From Saccoglossus kowalevskii (taxonomy: Eukaryota > Hemichordata > Enteropneusta > Harrimaniidae): DNA of 26,260 bases. Each line of letters starts with the position of its first letter. Position 1 is the first letter of the stretch. A model generated the notes under the pieces. It had not been told where the DNA came from and searched no databases. It saw only the letters and a list, made by a program, of their open reading frames with translations. Shown here piece after piece: positions 9,864-21,071 of this stretch. The position numbers were made by a program, and so were the translations under genes. The stretch covers positions 244,870-271,129 of the forward strand of contig NW_003145783.1 of NCBI RefSeq assembly GCF_000003605.2, read 5' to 3'.

Positions 9864-10529
9864 TGTCATGAATTTGTTTTTGCGTATCTGTTAACCGACT
9901 TAATTAGTTGATTATTAGCTGAATTGCTGTGTTATGTCTGTCATCGTTTAGGCCTATTTGAAGTTTTGGACGGAACTTGGCTCAGTGATTTGGAACTAAT
10001 TACCAGATAACCGCCGCTATTTAGACTATTAATTCTGACAGTTTATATTCATAGTTATTAATGTAGTGAACGATTAATCAAAAGATATGACGTATTCAGT
10101 ACTTAGTGTGATTGGCTTTATGATTGAAGGTTGCGCCCTAGAGTCTTTTTACAGCTTTGTAATTGGTTAGAGTTTTGAAAATGAATAAAGAGAGTTTGAG
10201 TTGGTCTTGGCGAATACTCCACGACAGACGCAGTCTAGAGCAGTCCTGGAGAGCCTTCGGGCGAGTGTTGATGCAGTCTAAGAGAGTCTTGGTTCAGCCT
10301 TGTGATAGTCTTGGGGATTTTTCCCCAGGGCGCTGTGTCTTATAGAGTGCTCGATTGACCGACTAAAACGAGAGCTGAAACGTATTTCGTTGTGTGTGTG
10401 TCTTATTTGACTGTAAAGCTTAACTGACTTTCCCGATCCCGCACCTCAAGGGGACGCGATAGAGAGACGAGACGAGATTCCCCCCTGACAAGTGTGGAGA
10501 ACCCCAGAGAGAAGAATTTACCCCTGATA
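9864..10529 (+). repeat. Right LTR of copy 1
   Basis: A 666-bp direct repeat, about 99% like 7657-8320. It is followed by the target duplication TCAC at 10530-10533. Confidence 0.9.
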
Positions 10530-10533
10530 TCAC

Positions 10534-10860
10534 TGTGAATACGAACTCCCGTGTGTTGACGGTATTGGAAGCATGAAGTACAAATATGGACTACTGTATT
10601 CACTATATATTTACAGTTAACACAAGTGTTTCTAATAAAGCAAATATACCATTTACAAATATAACTTCAACCAAGTTCTAAGAGGCTATGGATCAACAAT
10701 TACAAATATTTTTTTTTGAAATAATGATCATATGACTTGATTTGAGTTCATAGTAATACAACCAAATTACTCACCATATGGTCGACTTGTAGTTGTGATG
10801 TGATGTGATGAGAATGATGGTAAAGTAAATATTTTTTACTTAAATGTTCTTACTGTACGA
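10534..10860. other. Spacer, nothing recognised
   Basis: AT-rich DNA between the LTR element and the coding-like remnants that follow. A short GTGAT repeat occurs near 10796-10810. Confidence 0.35.
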
Positions 10861-11212
10861 GATTTCTTACTCTCACCAAGAAAAGATGAGGCCTTAGAAG
10901 TTCTGAGTAATGGTACTGTGGTTGTTATCAAAGAGGTTCACTCAGCAGTAAAAATGTGAGTCTTATATGCCCTAAAAACACATGGTTTAGCTTTGGCAGA
11001 CAGTTTGTAAGCTCAATTTTAATGTAGTTACCTTTTCAAGAATGCCACAAAACAAGTGGTACCGTGACGGAAGGGCACCACAGTTTAAGGGCCTGATCAA
11101 TGTAGAGTCATTCAAGAAGGGCTACAAGATAGACTGAGGTTTTTTTATGAGCACAAGTATGACAAGAAAGCCAAAGAAGACAGACATTTCATAAAACATA
11201 AGACCTGTGCCA
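10861..11212 (+). pseudogene. Unrecognised coding-like remnant
   Basis: Three neighbouring stretches read like protein. The first (10861-10955) includes EALEVLSNGTVVVIKEV and ends at a good donor (AAT/GTGAGT). The second starts at 11041 after a TTTTCAAG acceptor and includes KWYRDGRAPQFKGLINVESF. The third (about 11140-11210) includes YEHKYDKKAKEDRHFIKHK and is in another frame. The residue make-up, with mixed charged and hydrophobic positions and lysine-rich helices, is unlike the AT-rich noise around it. I do not recognise the family. It may be a decayed host gene or part of a mobile element. Confidence 0.35.
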
Positions 11213-11384
11213 GGGGGCTAAGTTGACAAATAAATGAGATATTGTTCTATGCCAGATATCCATGTATATGTCATACAGAATGCAAATTATGAGAAATCTA
11301 CACAAGAATATAATGAGGCTTATGTATATTTTACGAGGAAAAAGCAGGCATATATACATATAGCCGTTATTATTATTTGATCGG

Positions 11385-11870
11385 ATTATGAAACATCATG
11401 TATGATGTATGTGCCAAATACGAATGAAAATGGTACATAAATCTTTGAAATATAGTAGTAAGGCAAAAAAGTCAGATGACTGTCAATTGGCCATCCTTGA
11501 TCCGATTTTGAAAGAAATTGTCATGAACGTGTATCCTAACATTTAAAAAGTATGTGCCAAATTTGAATGAAACTGACAAAGCATGTTCAAGATACCACAT
11601 TTAAAAAAAAACAAGATGCCTGCCAGTCGGCCATCTTTGAACCAATTGCGAAAGAAATTGTCATGGACATACATCCTTACATGTATAATCTATGTACCAA
11701 GTTTGAATGAAAACTGACAAAGCTTGTCCAAAATATGACATTTTCAAAAAACAAGATAGCTGCCAGTTGGCCATTTTGAATCAAATTGCTAAACCACTGC
11801 ATGTGCATATGTCCCACATAAAGTAATAGGTACATGCAAAGAATGAACAAAATTGGTCAAAAGGATTCAG
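11385..11870 (+). repeat. ~140-bp tandem repeat, about 3.5 units
   Basis: Landmarks recur about every 140 bp. ATGTGCCAAAT...GAATGAAA starts near 11409, 11552, 11692 and, more worn, 11829. GAAAGAAATTGTCATG occurs near 11509 and 11650. A CCAGT(C/T)GGCCAT-type block occurs near 11485, 11625 and 11765. The array ends at a GACGGAC-type tail (11880-11935). Confidence 0.8.
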
Positions 11871-11879
11871 AAATATGGC

Positions 11880-11940
11880 TATGGACGGACTGACGCACGG
11901 ACAAACGAACGCACACACACACACACGCACGGTCGGAGGA
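11880..11940 (+). repeat. GGACGGAC tail and CA microsatellite
   Basis: GGACGGACTGACGCACGGAC is followed by a run of CA dinucleotides at about 11912-11929. It resembles the GACGACGGAC string at the start of the window, so both may be ends of related repeats. Confidence 0.55.
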
Positions 11941-12401
11941 TATGTATTTTAACATGTATAATCTATGTACCAAATTATTTTTCCGCCTGCAAACTCTATT
12001 CGTTGATTTCGAATATAAAGTGAGACACAGTCCCATTTTTTGGTCCAGCGAGGCAGGGCGCTGTTCTGAATGCGTCCGTGCCACATAGGTAACTTTTCGG
12101 TATAAGCAAGATGCGACCGACCAGATTGTTTATTCTTATACTTGTGTTACAGGACTGGAAAAGCTATTTATGCTCGGCTCGACTGGCCAGTTGGGTCCAT
12201 GGTAACCTTTAAACGATTCGCGATATTGAATAGTGCTTTATCCCGCTTTACCTGGTGGCAATGACATTACATTTCCATATGCTGTTGCTGTTAGTTTTTG
12301 TCGTGCTCAACGCATTGTGCGTTTTGACTGGCATTATACGCCAGTTGGTTCAGTTATCTAACATTTGTCATTTTTTCTCATGGATGAAAGTATTTAGCTC
12401 C

Positions 12402-12975
12402 GGAATTAATGAAATTGGACCACCCAGAGGCTGTACGTCTGGCGCCCATGTTACAGTGTGACACTGGCCTGTAGAGTGGACTCCACTGCCAAAAATTACA
12501 CGTATGCATTCAACAGGTGGGCTAAGTTTGCGCAGTACAACGATTTCCCAGTGTGTTGCGCGTCCACATTTCACTGCATCTGACTACTGTAAAGTACTTT
12601 ATTTTAGCTGGAATTGAATTTTGCTAAAACGATTTTTTGAACGTTTTGTGTGGAATTTATTGAATGTAAAATATAGGAAAAAAAGGTATATTCGCTGGAT
12701 TTTATTTTCACTGAATCATTCTTGCAGCAAAAATTGATTCCAAGCAAAAAAAAAGTATTTTAGAGTAGTTTGATTGAGGGCGCTGTTCATCAAAGCATCG
12801 TCGAGTCCGCAAAGAGACTGCTCGACAAACCGGTTAACATGAAGTTGCCTGTACCGGCTCCAATAACTCACAGCCTTGTCGAACTCTTTAAATATTCACG
12901 AGGCTCGATAACACTAGTGCCAACTACGTTGAGAATAAGCACCAGCATGCATACAGTGCACCAGCTAGCGTATTG
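12402..12975 (+). pseudogene. Fossil tyrosine recombinase gene (Crypton- or DIRS-like)
   Basis: Two pieces carry marks of a tyrosine recombinase. The first (12402-12583) has the SAM-like core-binding pattern NYTYAFNRWAKFAQYNDFP, preceded by a leader-like PEAVRLAPML. The second (12776-12975) has ESAKRLLDKPVNMKLPVPA, like the segment that precedes the catalytic domain in animal Crypton/DIRS-type recombinases. The catalytic R...HxxR...Y part is not seen. The copy is clearly broken, with several breaks, and old. A worn GGATTTTATTTTCACTGA repeat lies between the pieces. Which of the two element classes it belongs to cannot be told. Confidence 0.55.
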
Positions 12976-13069
12976 AGCATCATTGATACCAGCATATAAA
13001 CTCTAAAATAATATTTGCCATTTCAATTAGTTGGTTGTTACCATGGCAATTACAATTGGTAATATCTTG

Positions 13070-13510
13070 TCACAAATCTCATGGAGGTCAACCCATGGTA
13101 CCTACATGCGAACATTAAAGCAATTGAGCTGGTATTTGTAAGTGGTTAAAAACATTTTGTTTAAAAATGACAAAAATATTGGATAAAAAAAGAGTTGAAG
13201 ATATCGTCACGAAATAAATCTGACAGCGGCCAATCCATAGCACCTACATACAATGTATCAAAGCGAAGCAATTTATTTTCAAGTAGTTGAAGTTCTCATC
13301 ACGAAATGAACAAATCTGATAGAGGTCCACAAAAGCTACCTACATATACCAAGTATCAAAGCAATTGTACAGATAGTTTTCAATTCAGGAAGTCGAAACA
13401 AAACAAAAATACCGAAATGACAAAAATATTCGCTGAAAATTCCAAAGATCGCCACAAAATGAGTAAATCTGACACAGATTTACCCCAGGTATTCACACAC
13501 CATATACCAA
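13070..13510 (+). repeat. Tandem array of the AAATCTGA-GAGGTCCACC repeat
   Basis: About four worn units of roughly 100-150 bp carry the order AAATCTGA(C/T), GAGGTC(C/A)A, TACCTACAT and AT(C/T)AAAGCAATT. Unit landmarks lie near 13084, 13226, 13322 and 13473. Between them GACAAAAATATT recurs (near 13169 and 13419). A single unit of the same family lies at 2565-2621. Confidence 0.7.
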
Positions 13511-13519
13511 TATAATATA

Positions 13520-15240
13520 TAGTATATAATATTAGGAATTCGTTTTCCAATTCAAAATAGCTTGATATTTGAGCAATGGCGCTTTATTGATGCATATTTG
13601 AACGAAGTCGAATGTTTCAAAGCATGCAGTCTCTGCACAATCTTTTTAAGGAGAATATTGCAAGACAGAATCAAATGAAATGTAATTACATCAATATTAG
13701 ATTGATGAAACTTGTTTTTATCGGTGCACTTTGTTCTTGGCTGTTGACAAAAATTAAATAAGACATTTCATTTTTCTTTAATTTAACATTGATCTTGTTT
13801 TACGATGACGCCGTGAAAATTGTGTCTCTTTAACATTTTAGAGCCGATTTGCCAAATGCTTTATTTTGTCTATCTTAAATAAGATATAATGATCATAGAA
13901 ATGCTTAGTGTGAAACAATTGAAAACTGCAATTGTTTCCTTGCTACATTTCGAAAAAACGAAAATTGCCCTTTCATGGTAAAGGTTTCTGGTACATTGGA
14001 ATAATTGGTACATTTATAATGGTATAGGTAATATAACATACACAACAGTACAGCGACAATTGAATAAGGCAATGTACAACCAATATGCACATGTACACGT
14101 ACATGTTACAAAATATTAGTGTATCAGCTAATTCACAATAAGTGTACTCGTCCTGTTCAATATGCTGACTATGCAGCATGTAATGCGCATTTAAAAGTTA
14201 AATTTTGACGAAGTTGACAAACTAATGTAATAAAATTAAACCGCCAAATCCCAATAGAATGTGGTAAATGATTTACGTGGTGGATGATTTACAATTCCAA
14301 ACTGACCCCTTTACACGTGACGTACGGTTGCATAAATCAATTGGTATGGCACTAATGATCCTGTGTGACACTGCAGAATAGAGAGCAGTTCAGCGGCGAA
14401 TTCGTTTGAGGAACAGGATGTACAAGACTTTCATTTATATTATTGATGTAGTTATTCATAAAGCTATGTTGTCGTGTGCTCACACAAAAAAGAAAAAAAA
14501 ATCAAGTTTGACCACAATTAAAGTTTCAGTAAGCTTTAGAGGTTTGCTCATCAACATAAAGATTATATACCAAAATACATGAAATTATTTTAAAATTCAA
14601 TATTTGAGAAGGAGCTCGTTAACACTAACGATAATGTAAACCAACAATAAGTATATATTCTTTTAAATACATGTAATGAATTATCAATAATCTTAACGTT
14701 AAAAACTGAAAATACTAATTACAGACACAAACATATCGTATCGTTTTCGAGCAAAATTCTTATAGAAAAGAACATGACCATGTAATATTGACAGTAACAT
14801 ATATTTATATTTCTATACTGATTTAAATTTGTGAAAAACTATCTTTTAAATCCGAATTGCAAGGGGTCTAGTCAAGCGCTAATCAGAGTTTTAAAAGGAC
14901 GATGAAACTAATTGTTGCCAAATATAAAAATCTGTTTCAATGTTCACCCTTGACCTAATCATTGGCAAGATGCAACTCATTAATTATTAAAAGAATACAT
15001 TTCAGTTAAGTGTACGTAGGCGTGAGTCTGATTAAACCATATTGATAATAACATTTCTCCTGAGATCGACTTTAGTTGGTTACATGTGCAGTCATATTAC
15101 CTGCAAAATTGACACTTTCAGAAACAACACCGAACAAGTAAATTAACCGTGTATTATGTAACCAGGAAGAAAGTTAAACCTGAATATTTAACGATTTTTT
15201 TTTCAAAGTCCACACTATATATAGGAATGAATGAGATCAA
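13520..15240. other. Intergenic DNA, nothing recognised
   Basis: AT-rich sequence with short frames only. A short palindromic stretch, ACATGTACACGTACATGT, lies at about 14088-14105. No gene or clear element was supported. Confidence 0.4.
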
Positions 15241-15264
15241 GCCTAGATCAAGTCTTCCATCCAA

Positions 15265-15780
15265 TTAACAGTTTGCTGTCATAACTTGATTAGACGACGT
15301 GCCTACTTGGTTATGTTGACTAGTTAAACACTGGATGAAACCTTTACGAAACCGTCGACTTCTAAATGCGTATATAAATGGATTACAGGCGCAGATACAG
15401 TACATTAGAAACGCGTCAATTTAAGGAAACATACCGATGACACCCTTTCTTGCCTCCATAAAATTAATAGTTTTCTGATTGTGGGTACCCCCGCTGTGAA
15501 GTGGTTTTACACGAAGAGATGCATAAATGTTATAGTAACAAACAGACATTACAGCTATGGGAATCACACCATGTACAACAGCCAAACTGTAATTCCACCC
15601 CAAGTACAAAGCGGCACTGGGTCATGTCATCACACAAATCCCATCGTGGAGTCGAAACACAAACCAAATATATACATTGACAACCAAAGACAGTAACCAT
15701 AGGAACATTGGGAGGACATACAACGGTATAAGTAGGAGCCCTATTATACAGTCTGACACACAGGCGCTCGGAATGTCTCT
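15265..15780 (-). pseudogene. Class A GPCR pseudogene (TM4 to C-tail)
   Basis: One frame from 15780 to the stop at 15265 carries TM4 (LPMFLWLLSLVVNVYIWFV), an ECL2 cysteine (GICVMT), TM5 (AVVHGVIPIAVMSVCYYNIY), a short third loop and the start of TM6 (RKGVIGMF). TM7 follows with the NPxxY motif (CNPFIYAF) and a basic helix 8 (RSRRFRKGF), then a 20-residue tail. Most of TM6 and the third outer loop are missing, apparently by an in-frame deletion. Stops lie at 15622-15624, where many receptors have Trp, and at 15421-15423. TM1-TM3 were not found upstream. The TM4-TM5 pattern recalls melatonin-like or Tre1/moody-like receptors, but this is weak. Confidence 0.8.
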
Positions 15781-16905
15781 TGGCTAATGAAAAAATTACC
15801 TAAAGTAGGATCGGCATAGTTAGTCAGTCGCCGGTACATTCCCCTACCACTCATATAATAACACAAGGTAGGAAAGCGTTGACACCATGCCATCGCCATT
15901 TCCCGAAAATAACACGATTTTCGAAATCATATTTTGATCCGCTTCACACAACTCAAGTATGATATCGGTAGAAACTATCGATCGACTTATATTACCTTTA
16001 CACCATTCATTATGTATGACTGAACAATTTATAATTAATTCATTCGAAGAGTTTCGTTTGAGAAATTATACTAGAAGTAGTAGCTGATGTATTTACTTGC
16101 ATGTCTGAACGTCTACTCTGATGATAAAATACGCCCGACAACTTTCGACTTTCTGGTAAAACGTTGCGTGACTCCAAAATTGTTGAAACCATATGACATC
16201 AAAATAGGTGATAATAGTCGTCCTCAAATTTCAGCTATCATGCCTTTGGTCATGGAATCATTTTTTGAATGTATATTATACCTATTATATACAAATCTAT
16301 TATTCATATCTTTAGGTGGAAACTAAATTATGGTGCATATTTGAAATTATTTGAGTAGTCATTTTGAAGAATATGCAACAATGCTTTCATGTGTTGTGTG
16401 TATACACATCCGACAATTAAACTAACGCGTGAATGTCTTTCTCTTGAACTTTTCGCAGCATTCGATATTTACAATATGATGTGAAAAGAATGTTAGAAGC
16501 ATGGAAAAACATCTTTTCCGTGATAGCTACAGACAATCAAAAAATAATACGATGTTCATATTTACACAGAGCACGACAAATGAATTTTAAAATGGCAAGA
16601 TTCTCGGCAGCATCGCAGCCATATTATCAGGAAGCCCTTCTTTTTCACAGAGTCGGAAGTCTGTCGATTCATTACATCACTTACGCTTTTGGGATTTGTG
16701 ATACAATCGTGGTTTAGTTCTGGGGCTGGAAGGATAAGAATCTTCATCACACTAAAAAGCAATAGCAGGACGCCTCAAAAAGTTGTTTTACTAGTATTCT
16801 AATAAATTCGATGTGACATTCATTCGCGAAAACGATGTTTCAACGTCTTCCTAGCGTATAAGACACAAGAAATGACGTCTTATGACCTAATAGAGCTTTT
16901 TTCCC

Positions 16906-16945
16906 CGTTCATTGCGAGACCCCGCGTTATGCGTGAAATCGAAAG
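16906..16945 (+). repeat. TGCGAGA-CGCGTTATGCGTGAAA motif, copy 1
   Basis: CGTTCATTGCGAGACCCCGC followed by GTTATGCGTGAAATCG. Related copies lie at 17786-17825 (+) and 18021-18060 (-). Confidence 0.6.
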
Positions 16946-17785
16946 TATAAACAAAGGCTAGAGCTTCGTAATTACGTCCAATGTCAAATCATCGCATGGA
17001 AAACCACAAACGCGAAAATAGTTTTCCGACATTCAGCAAAAGGAAATTCAAAATCAAAAATCACTTATTTGCACGTTGATCATGTTCACTAGCAGGACTT
17101 GGTGATAAAATAACGGCGTTGTTCGTTGTTATTAGTATTTAATATACATGTAGGTGTTCCTGTTAATAAAATAACTTGTTGGGAACTTCATCACAGCACA
17201 TCGCGAGTTATTGCTGATCGTAAGCGATATTTGTTATCGGACATTTGAATGCTGGTTGACAAAAAGTAAACATATGACGTCATGCTATATAACAATTCAG
17301 GAATAAAATATGTACATTTTAATCTGTTTAAAAGTTCATACAAAACGTGAACGCCAGATTTTTACGGTCTTTCATATCAATTTGAATCGCAAGCCGAGGA
17401 GCACAGTATACACATGCTATATGCACATGGTGAAACATACATGCAGCGATGCCACATGTATCTTGTACATCGAATGATCTGAGAAATATATTACATAAAC
17501 TGCTCTAGGGTGTTCCAGTTAAAATCGACACATGATAAGAAAACTCTCGCTACAATTAGAATTGATATTCAAACATAGAAATATAATGTATATGTAGGAA
17601 ATTCTTCAATCAGCACGCTAGAAATTTGTTTGTTGCGAAACATTGCACAACTATTGCAAAGCAAACTTTTAATTGTACAGTTATTGTCATTCTAGTGTAG
17701 ATTTGGGTTATACACGATGAGAATACAATCTAGTCACCTGCGCGCTCGCTCATTCAATTTATATCAGAACAATGTTCCTACTCTC

Positions 17786-18060
17786 CGTTTACTGCGAGAT
17801 CTCGCGTAATGCGTGAAACGAACGTTTATCAAAATTTTATTTTAATTTTCTTATATTTTAATCTCGAAATACTTATCTTTCAAAGAGAAAAATGGTTTTG
17901 AGATAACCTTACTTCGTCATAATTGACCTTCATCAAATGTGTATAGCACATTACTAAGCATAGAAATACCCAAAGAACAGTAGTTGTTTTGACTTCACTA
18001 CTACGCTAGGTCCTGTTCTACGTCCGATTTCACACATAACGCTAGATCTTGCAGTGATCG
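17786..18060. mobile_element. Possible small inverted-repeat element
   Basis: Copies of the same ~40-bp motif lie in inverted orientation at 17786-17825 and 18021-18060, about 275 bp end to end. The left copy contains the palindrome GCGAGATCTCGC. The size and layout fit a MITE, but no target duplication was found. Confidence 0.4.
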
Positions 18061-18740
18061 AAAAAATTGAACATTAAAATTGACTTAATCTTAGTGTAAA
18101 TCGGTAACTGAGAGAATACATACAACTAAATAAACCGGCTAACCACGATACCAAGTCTATAATAACACATAACTGCACATGCGTACATATGATGAAACAA
18201 ACACGCCGTCTCATCGAGATTATCTTTTGTGCTCCGACGTTCCATTCGTTGTTTTTTTTACAGCAAAACTGGACTGATTTGCATCGCCTTTGACACGTGT
18301 TCTCCCTTTAGACGGTCAGGGCAAGGTCGGCACCCCATCCTATCGGAGTTCAATCCCGTTTGAGCCAGCTCGAGCTGAACGATTCAACAGAGTCGTTTGT
18401 GCTTGCTGGAACTATCGTGTAAACGAAGTAGCATAAGTGATGACATTAACATACAGCTCCCGGTAAAGAAAGTAACACTGTGAAAAGCAGATGTGTTAAC
18501 CCAGCACCTCCTAGGTCTCCTCAAATTAATTGTGGTGTAATTGTTGTTCCTTTGAACCAGTGATCTTCTGTGAATACATTTGCGATCGACCTTTAGATTT
18601 AGATATTTATAGTTCATAATCCGGAAAGCATTTAATAACCTCTGTGTATATGTATATTCACTACATCCTAGACGTAGAAGCCTTCTAACGGAGTGACATC
18701 GTTTACTCAACCAATCCATCGAAAATAACACAAATATCTA

Positions 18741-18803
18741 ATGAATATATCTATTTCTCTGCTCTGGGTTATAGTGGTCGGAGTATATGGCCGCCAATTT
18801 ATG
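18741..18803 (+). CDS. Possible signal-peptide first exon (of the astacin gene)
   Basis: ATG opens 21 codons, MNISISLLWVIVVGVYGRQFM, followed directly by a strong donor (ATG/GTGAGT). The product has the make-up of a signal peptide: a short polar start, a hydrophobic core (ISLLWVIVVGV), then small residues before a likely cut after VYG. An in-frame stop lies just upstream. The exon ends in phase 0, as the astacin exon at 25087 begins. Joining the two across 6.3 kb is an inference; other exons could lie between, or this could be chance. Confidence 0.4.
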
Positions 18804-21067
18804 GTGAGTTTTTCTAATAGAGATATCTATATGCTATGCATCCACGGGTAGGCCATTTATTTTTAGCGTTGTCATACACTATACACCAGCGTCTTTTTAC
18901 TTTATGTATGTTCTGTCAACAAATGTGTAAATGGTTCGTTTGATTTACAACAATTTTAGGGATGCCACTTGCCCATAGGAGATTTGTAGGTATAAATGTC
19001 CACCCTCATAATGTATGCGATGGCTCAGTTTAGTATCAAGACATTTTTTTTATCACTAGCGAAACGTTTCTATGGACAACTACCGGAACAGCCTAGAGAG
19101 TACTATTATTTTTTCGCCGTTCACTCCTATACATTGCCAGTTCAGTGTTATATATATATTGATCAAGTTGCCAACCCTGATTTTAGTTTATTGTCTACCT
19201 GATGTTTTTTTATATATCCAACATACCTACTGGTTGAAAACCTGCATGACGCCATCTTTTGGAGAAAATTTAAATATTTAAGATGGCTGCTTTGCTGCAA
19301 TAATGTATATGGGGCCATATTATGGCTTAGATCTTTTGCAGGATGATAATTTCGGCGTCAATGTCAAAGGGTTCAACAAATCTCGTTTATGGCTTTCTCA
19401 GATGAGTCCAAATATTATTTCTGTGACACAATCGAGCTGGCATCTTAAGTGCCTTCCAGTAGTACATTTGCCACTAAACGTTACGCACGTGTGTTTAGAT
19501 CATTACAATGATTATGAGATCATTGGATGTGTTTTAGGGCGGTGAGTTTATCAATACGAATAATAGGTGTAATACATTGAGTAGCGAATATAATAAACAA
19601 ATAACAAACTATGTTAAGTATGGAGATAACGTGACTAAACAACGATAAAAATACCCACTTATTTGAAAACAAATGATACTCACTCATTGAAAATATAATA
19701 AATCATTTTGTTGGATAAATGTACAATACAAATGTACAGTACAAAATAAAACGCAATGAAACATCATGCTTTGCTTCAACGTCTCAAAATTGAAATTATA
19801 ACAACTAATATGTAGTAAAAATAAAACAAAATAAACTAATAAATTGATGGCATATTTTATATTTTATTATTATAGCATAGTCATAATATTACTTGCCTGA
19901 TATTCAAATACAATCACAAGTGCATGGTTTGCTGGAAATTAGAATATGAAACATACTTCACTTTGGATTTTGATTTTATTGTATTCCTAAATTTGTAAGG
20001 CAGTCAAATTTTCGGTATAGCATTATTTTGTATCAGTGTTGTAAATACATTTGAAACTTTTTGAACACGTGCTATTAACAAATATAATAGAAGTAAATAC
20101 CGCGATTTCAATTTATTATGGGGTGATTGATATCACACTCTATAAAAGACAACATCATAGTTGTTTATATATTAATTTAGACAACTCCTTATCAGAACCT
20201 CTATACTCAACACAAGCTATGCAAGTCATCTAACCACAACTTTGTGAGAACATTTCAATCTTTCTGAATAAAAAAGTGACTGGTAAATAATTTTACCCGT
20301 TTCCATTCTATTCAATGTATTCTATAATGATCTAACACTTTCAATTAATAATTCTGTTGTTCCATCTGTTTTTCCAACATGATATAGTATTAAGTATTAC
20401 CTTCTTATTGTTAAGTATGTCAGCGATGTTGATGATATTTATAAATAAATATAAATTATTAATTGATGATATTTAATCGTTTGTTGGACGTTGACATGCT
20501 AAGAAGTATATATGACTGGTGCTCATTACCAAAGGCACTGATAGGAAAGTCCCGAACATATGCGTAATGAGATACCAGTAATGATCAGTAATCAATCTTG
20601 ACTCAGACGTTTATGAATCTGTTTCTGGTAATTCAACTCCTTTAATGGGAAAGTATACAAGATATTTTGTCTAAAAGTAAATGAAACGAATACCCAGCTT
20701 CTCTTCCATCAACATTTTACCTGTACGGGTCTATTTTTTAGGTAGCCAATTTTCAATAATCGATATTATTAGTGATTACAGGCAGATTGTAATTAACTTC
20801 TTCTGTAAATATAATGCGAGATTATAAGACTCAATGTTCTGAAAACAATGGAATTGAACAAATGTTTTGAAGATTATTTAACTCTACAGGAATATACATG
20901 ACATATAACCACGCAGGTTTAACACCACTTTTGTAAAACAATATTTTCTATCCAAATTAAATGATTTTCAGAGAGATTGAAAGGTGTACTCATGATATTG
21001 TTCGTTCTTTGATACGTGCCTTGAACTTGACATTATTGAACTATCTCTTATCTATCAGGCATACATT
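18804..21067. other. Putative intron or intergenic DNA
   Basis: AT-rich DNA. A frame at 19303-19545 (+) ends next to a donor-like GGTGAGT but has no known domain. Nothing else could be supported. Confidence 0.35.
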
Positions 21068-21071
21068 CCTA

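Larger units (their letters stand above)
7653..10533 (+). mobile_element. Non-autonomous LTR retrotransposon, copy 1 (with target duplication)
   Basis: The element spans 7657-10529. Its LTRs lie at 7657-8320 and 9864-10529, about 665 bp each, starting TGTCATGAATT and ending CCTGATA. It is flanked by the 4-bp duplication TCAC (7653-7656 and 10530-10533). A primer site and a purine tract border the internal part, which is about 1.54 kb and has no gag or pol. The two LTRs differ by about 7-8 substitutions and one short indel (~1%), so the insertion is young. The 4-bp duplication suits a Ty3/Gypsy-type integrase, but with no pol that is an inference. The element looks whole as a non-coding unit and would depend on another element's proteins. 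A sister copy lies at 21072-23934. Confidence 0.9.
15960..18740. other. Anonymous DNA
   Basis: Short frames at 16087-16326 and 16481-16717 (+) match nothing I know. The only structure seen is the thrice-repeated motif listed separately. The missing 5' part of the GPCR was sought on the - strand up to about 16800 and not found. Confidence 0.4.

Noticed and set aside
12255-12574. Opposing 68-codon frames as separate genes
   Set aside because: They overlap on both strands of the recombinase fossil, and only the recombinase pattern has family support.
11385-13510. CRISPR-like array
   Set aside because: The repeats are long, worn and directly adjoining, without uniform spacers, in an animal-type genome.
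18310-18380. B-box-like GAGTTCAATCCCG suggesting a tRNA or SINE
   Set aside because: No anticodon arm or A box at the right distance could be folded.
18384-18731. 115-codon frame on the - strand
   Set aside because: It is the longest frame in its area, but no domain or motif was recognised and the composition is unremarkable. It would overlap the 5' side of the candidate signal exon.
19303-19545. 80-codon frame ending at a donor-like GGTGAGT
   Set aside because: No domain, no clear acceptor, and AT-rich flanks. It was not joined to the astacin gene.
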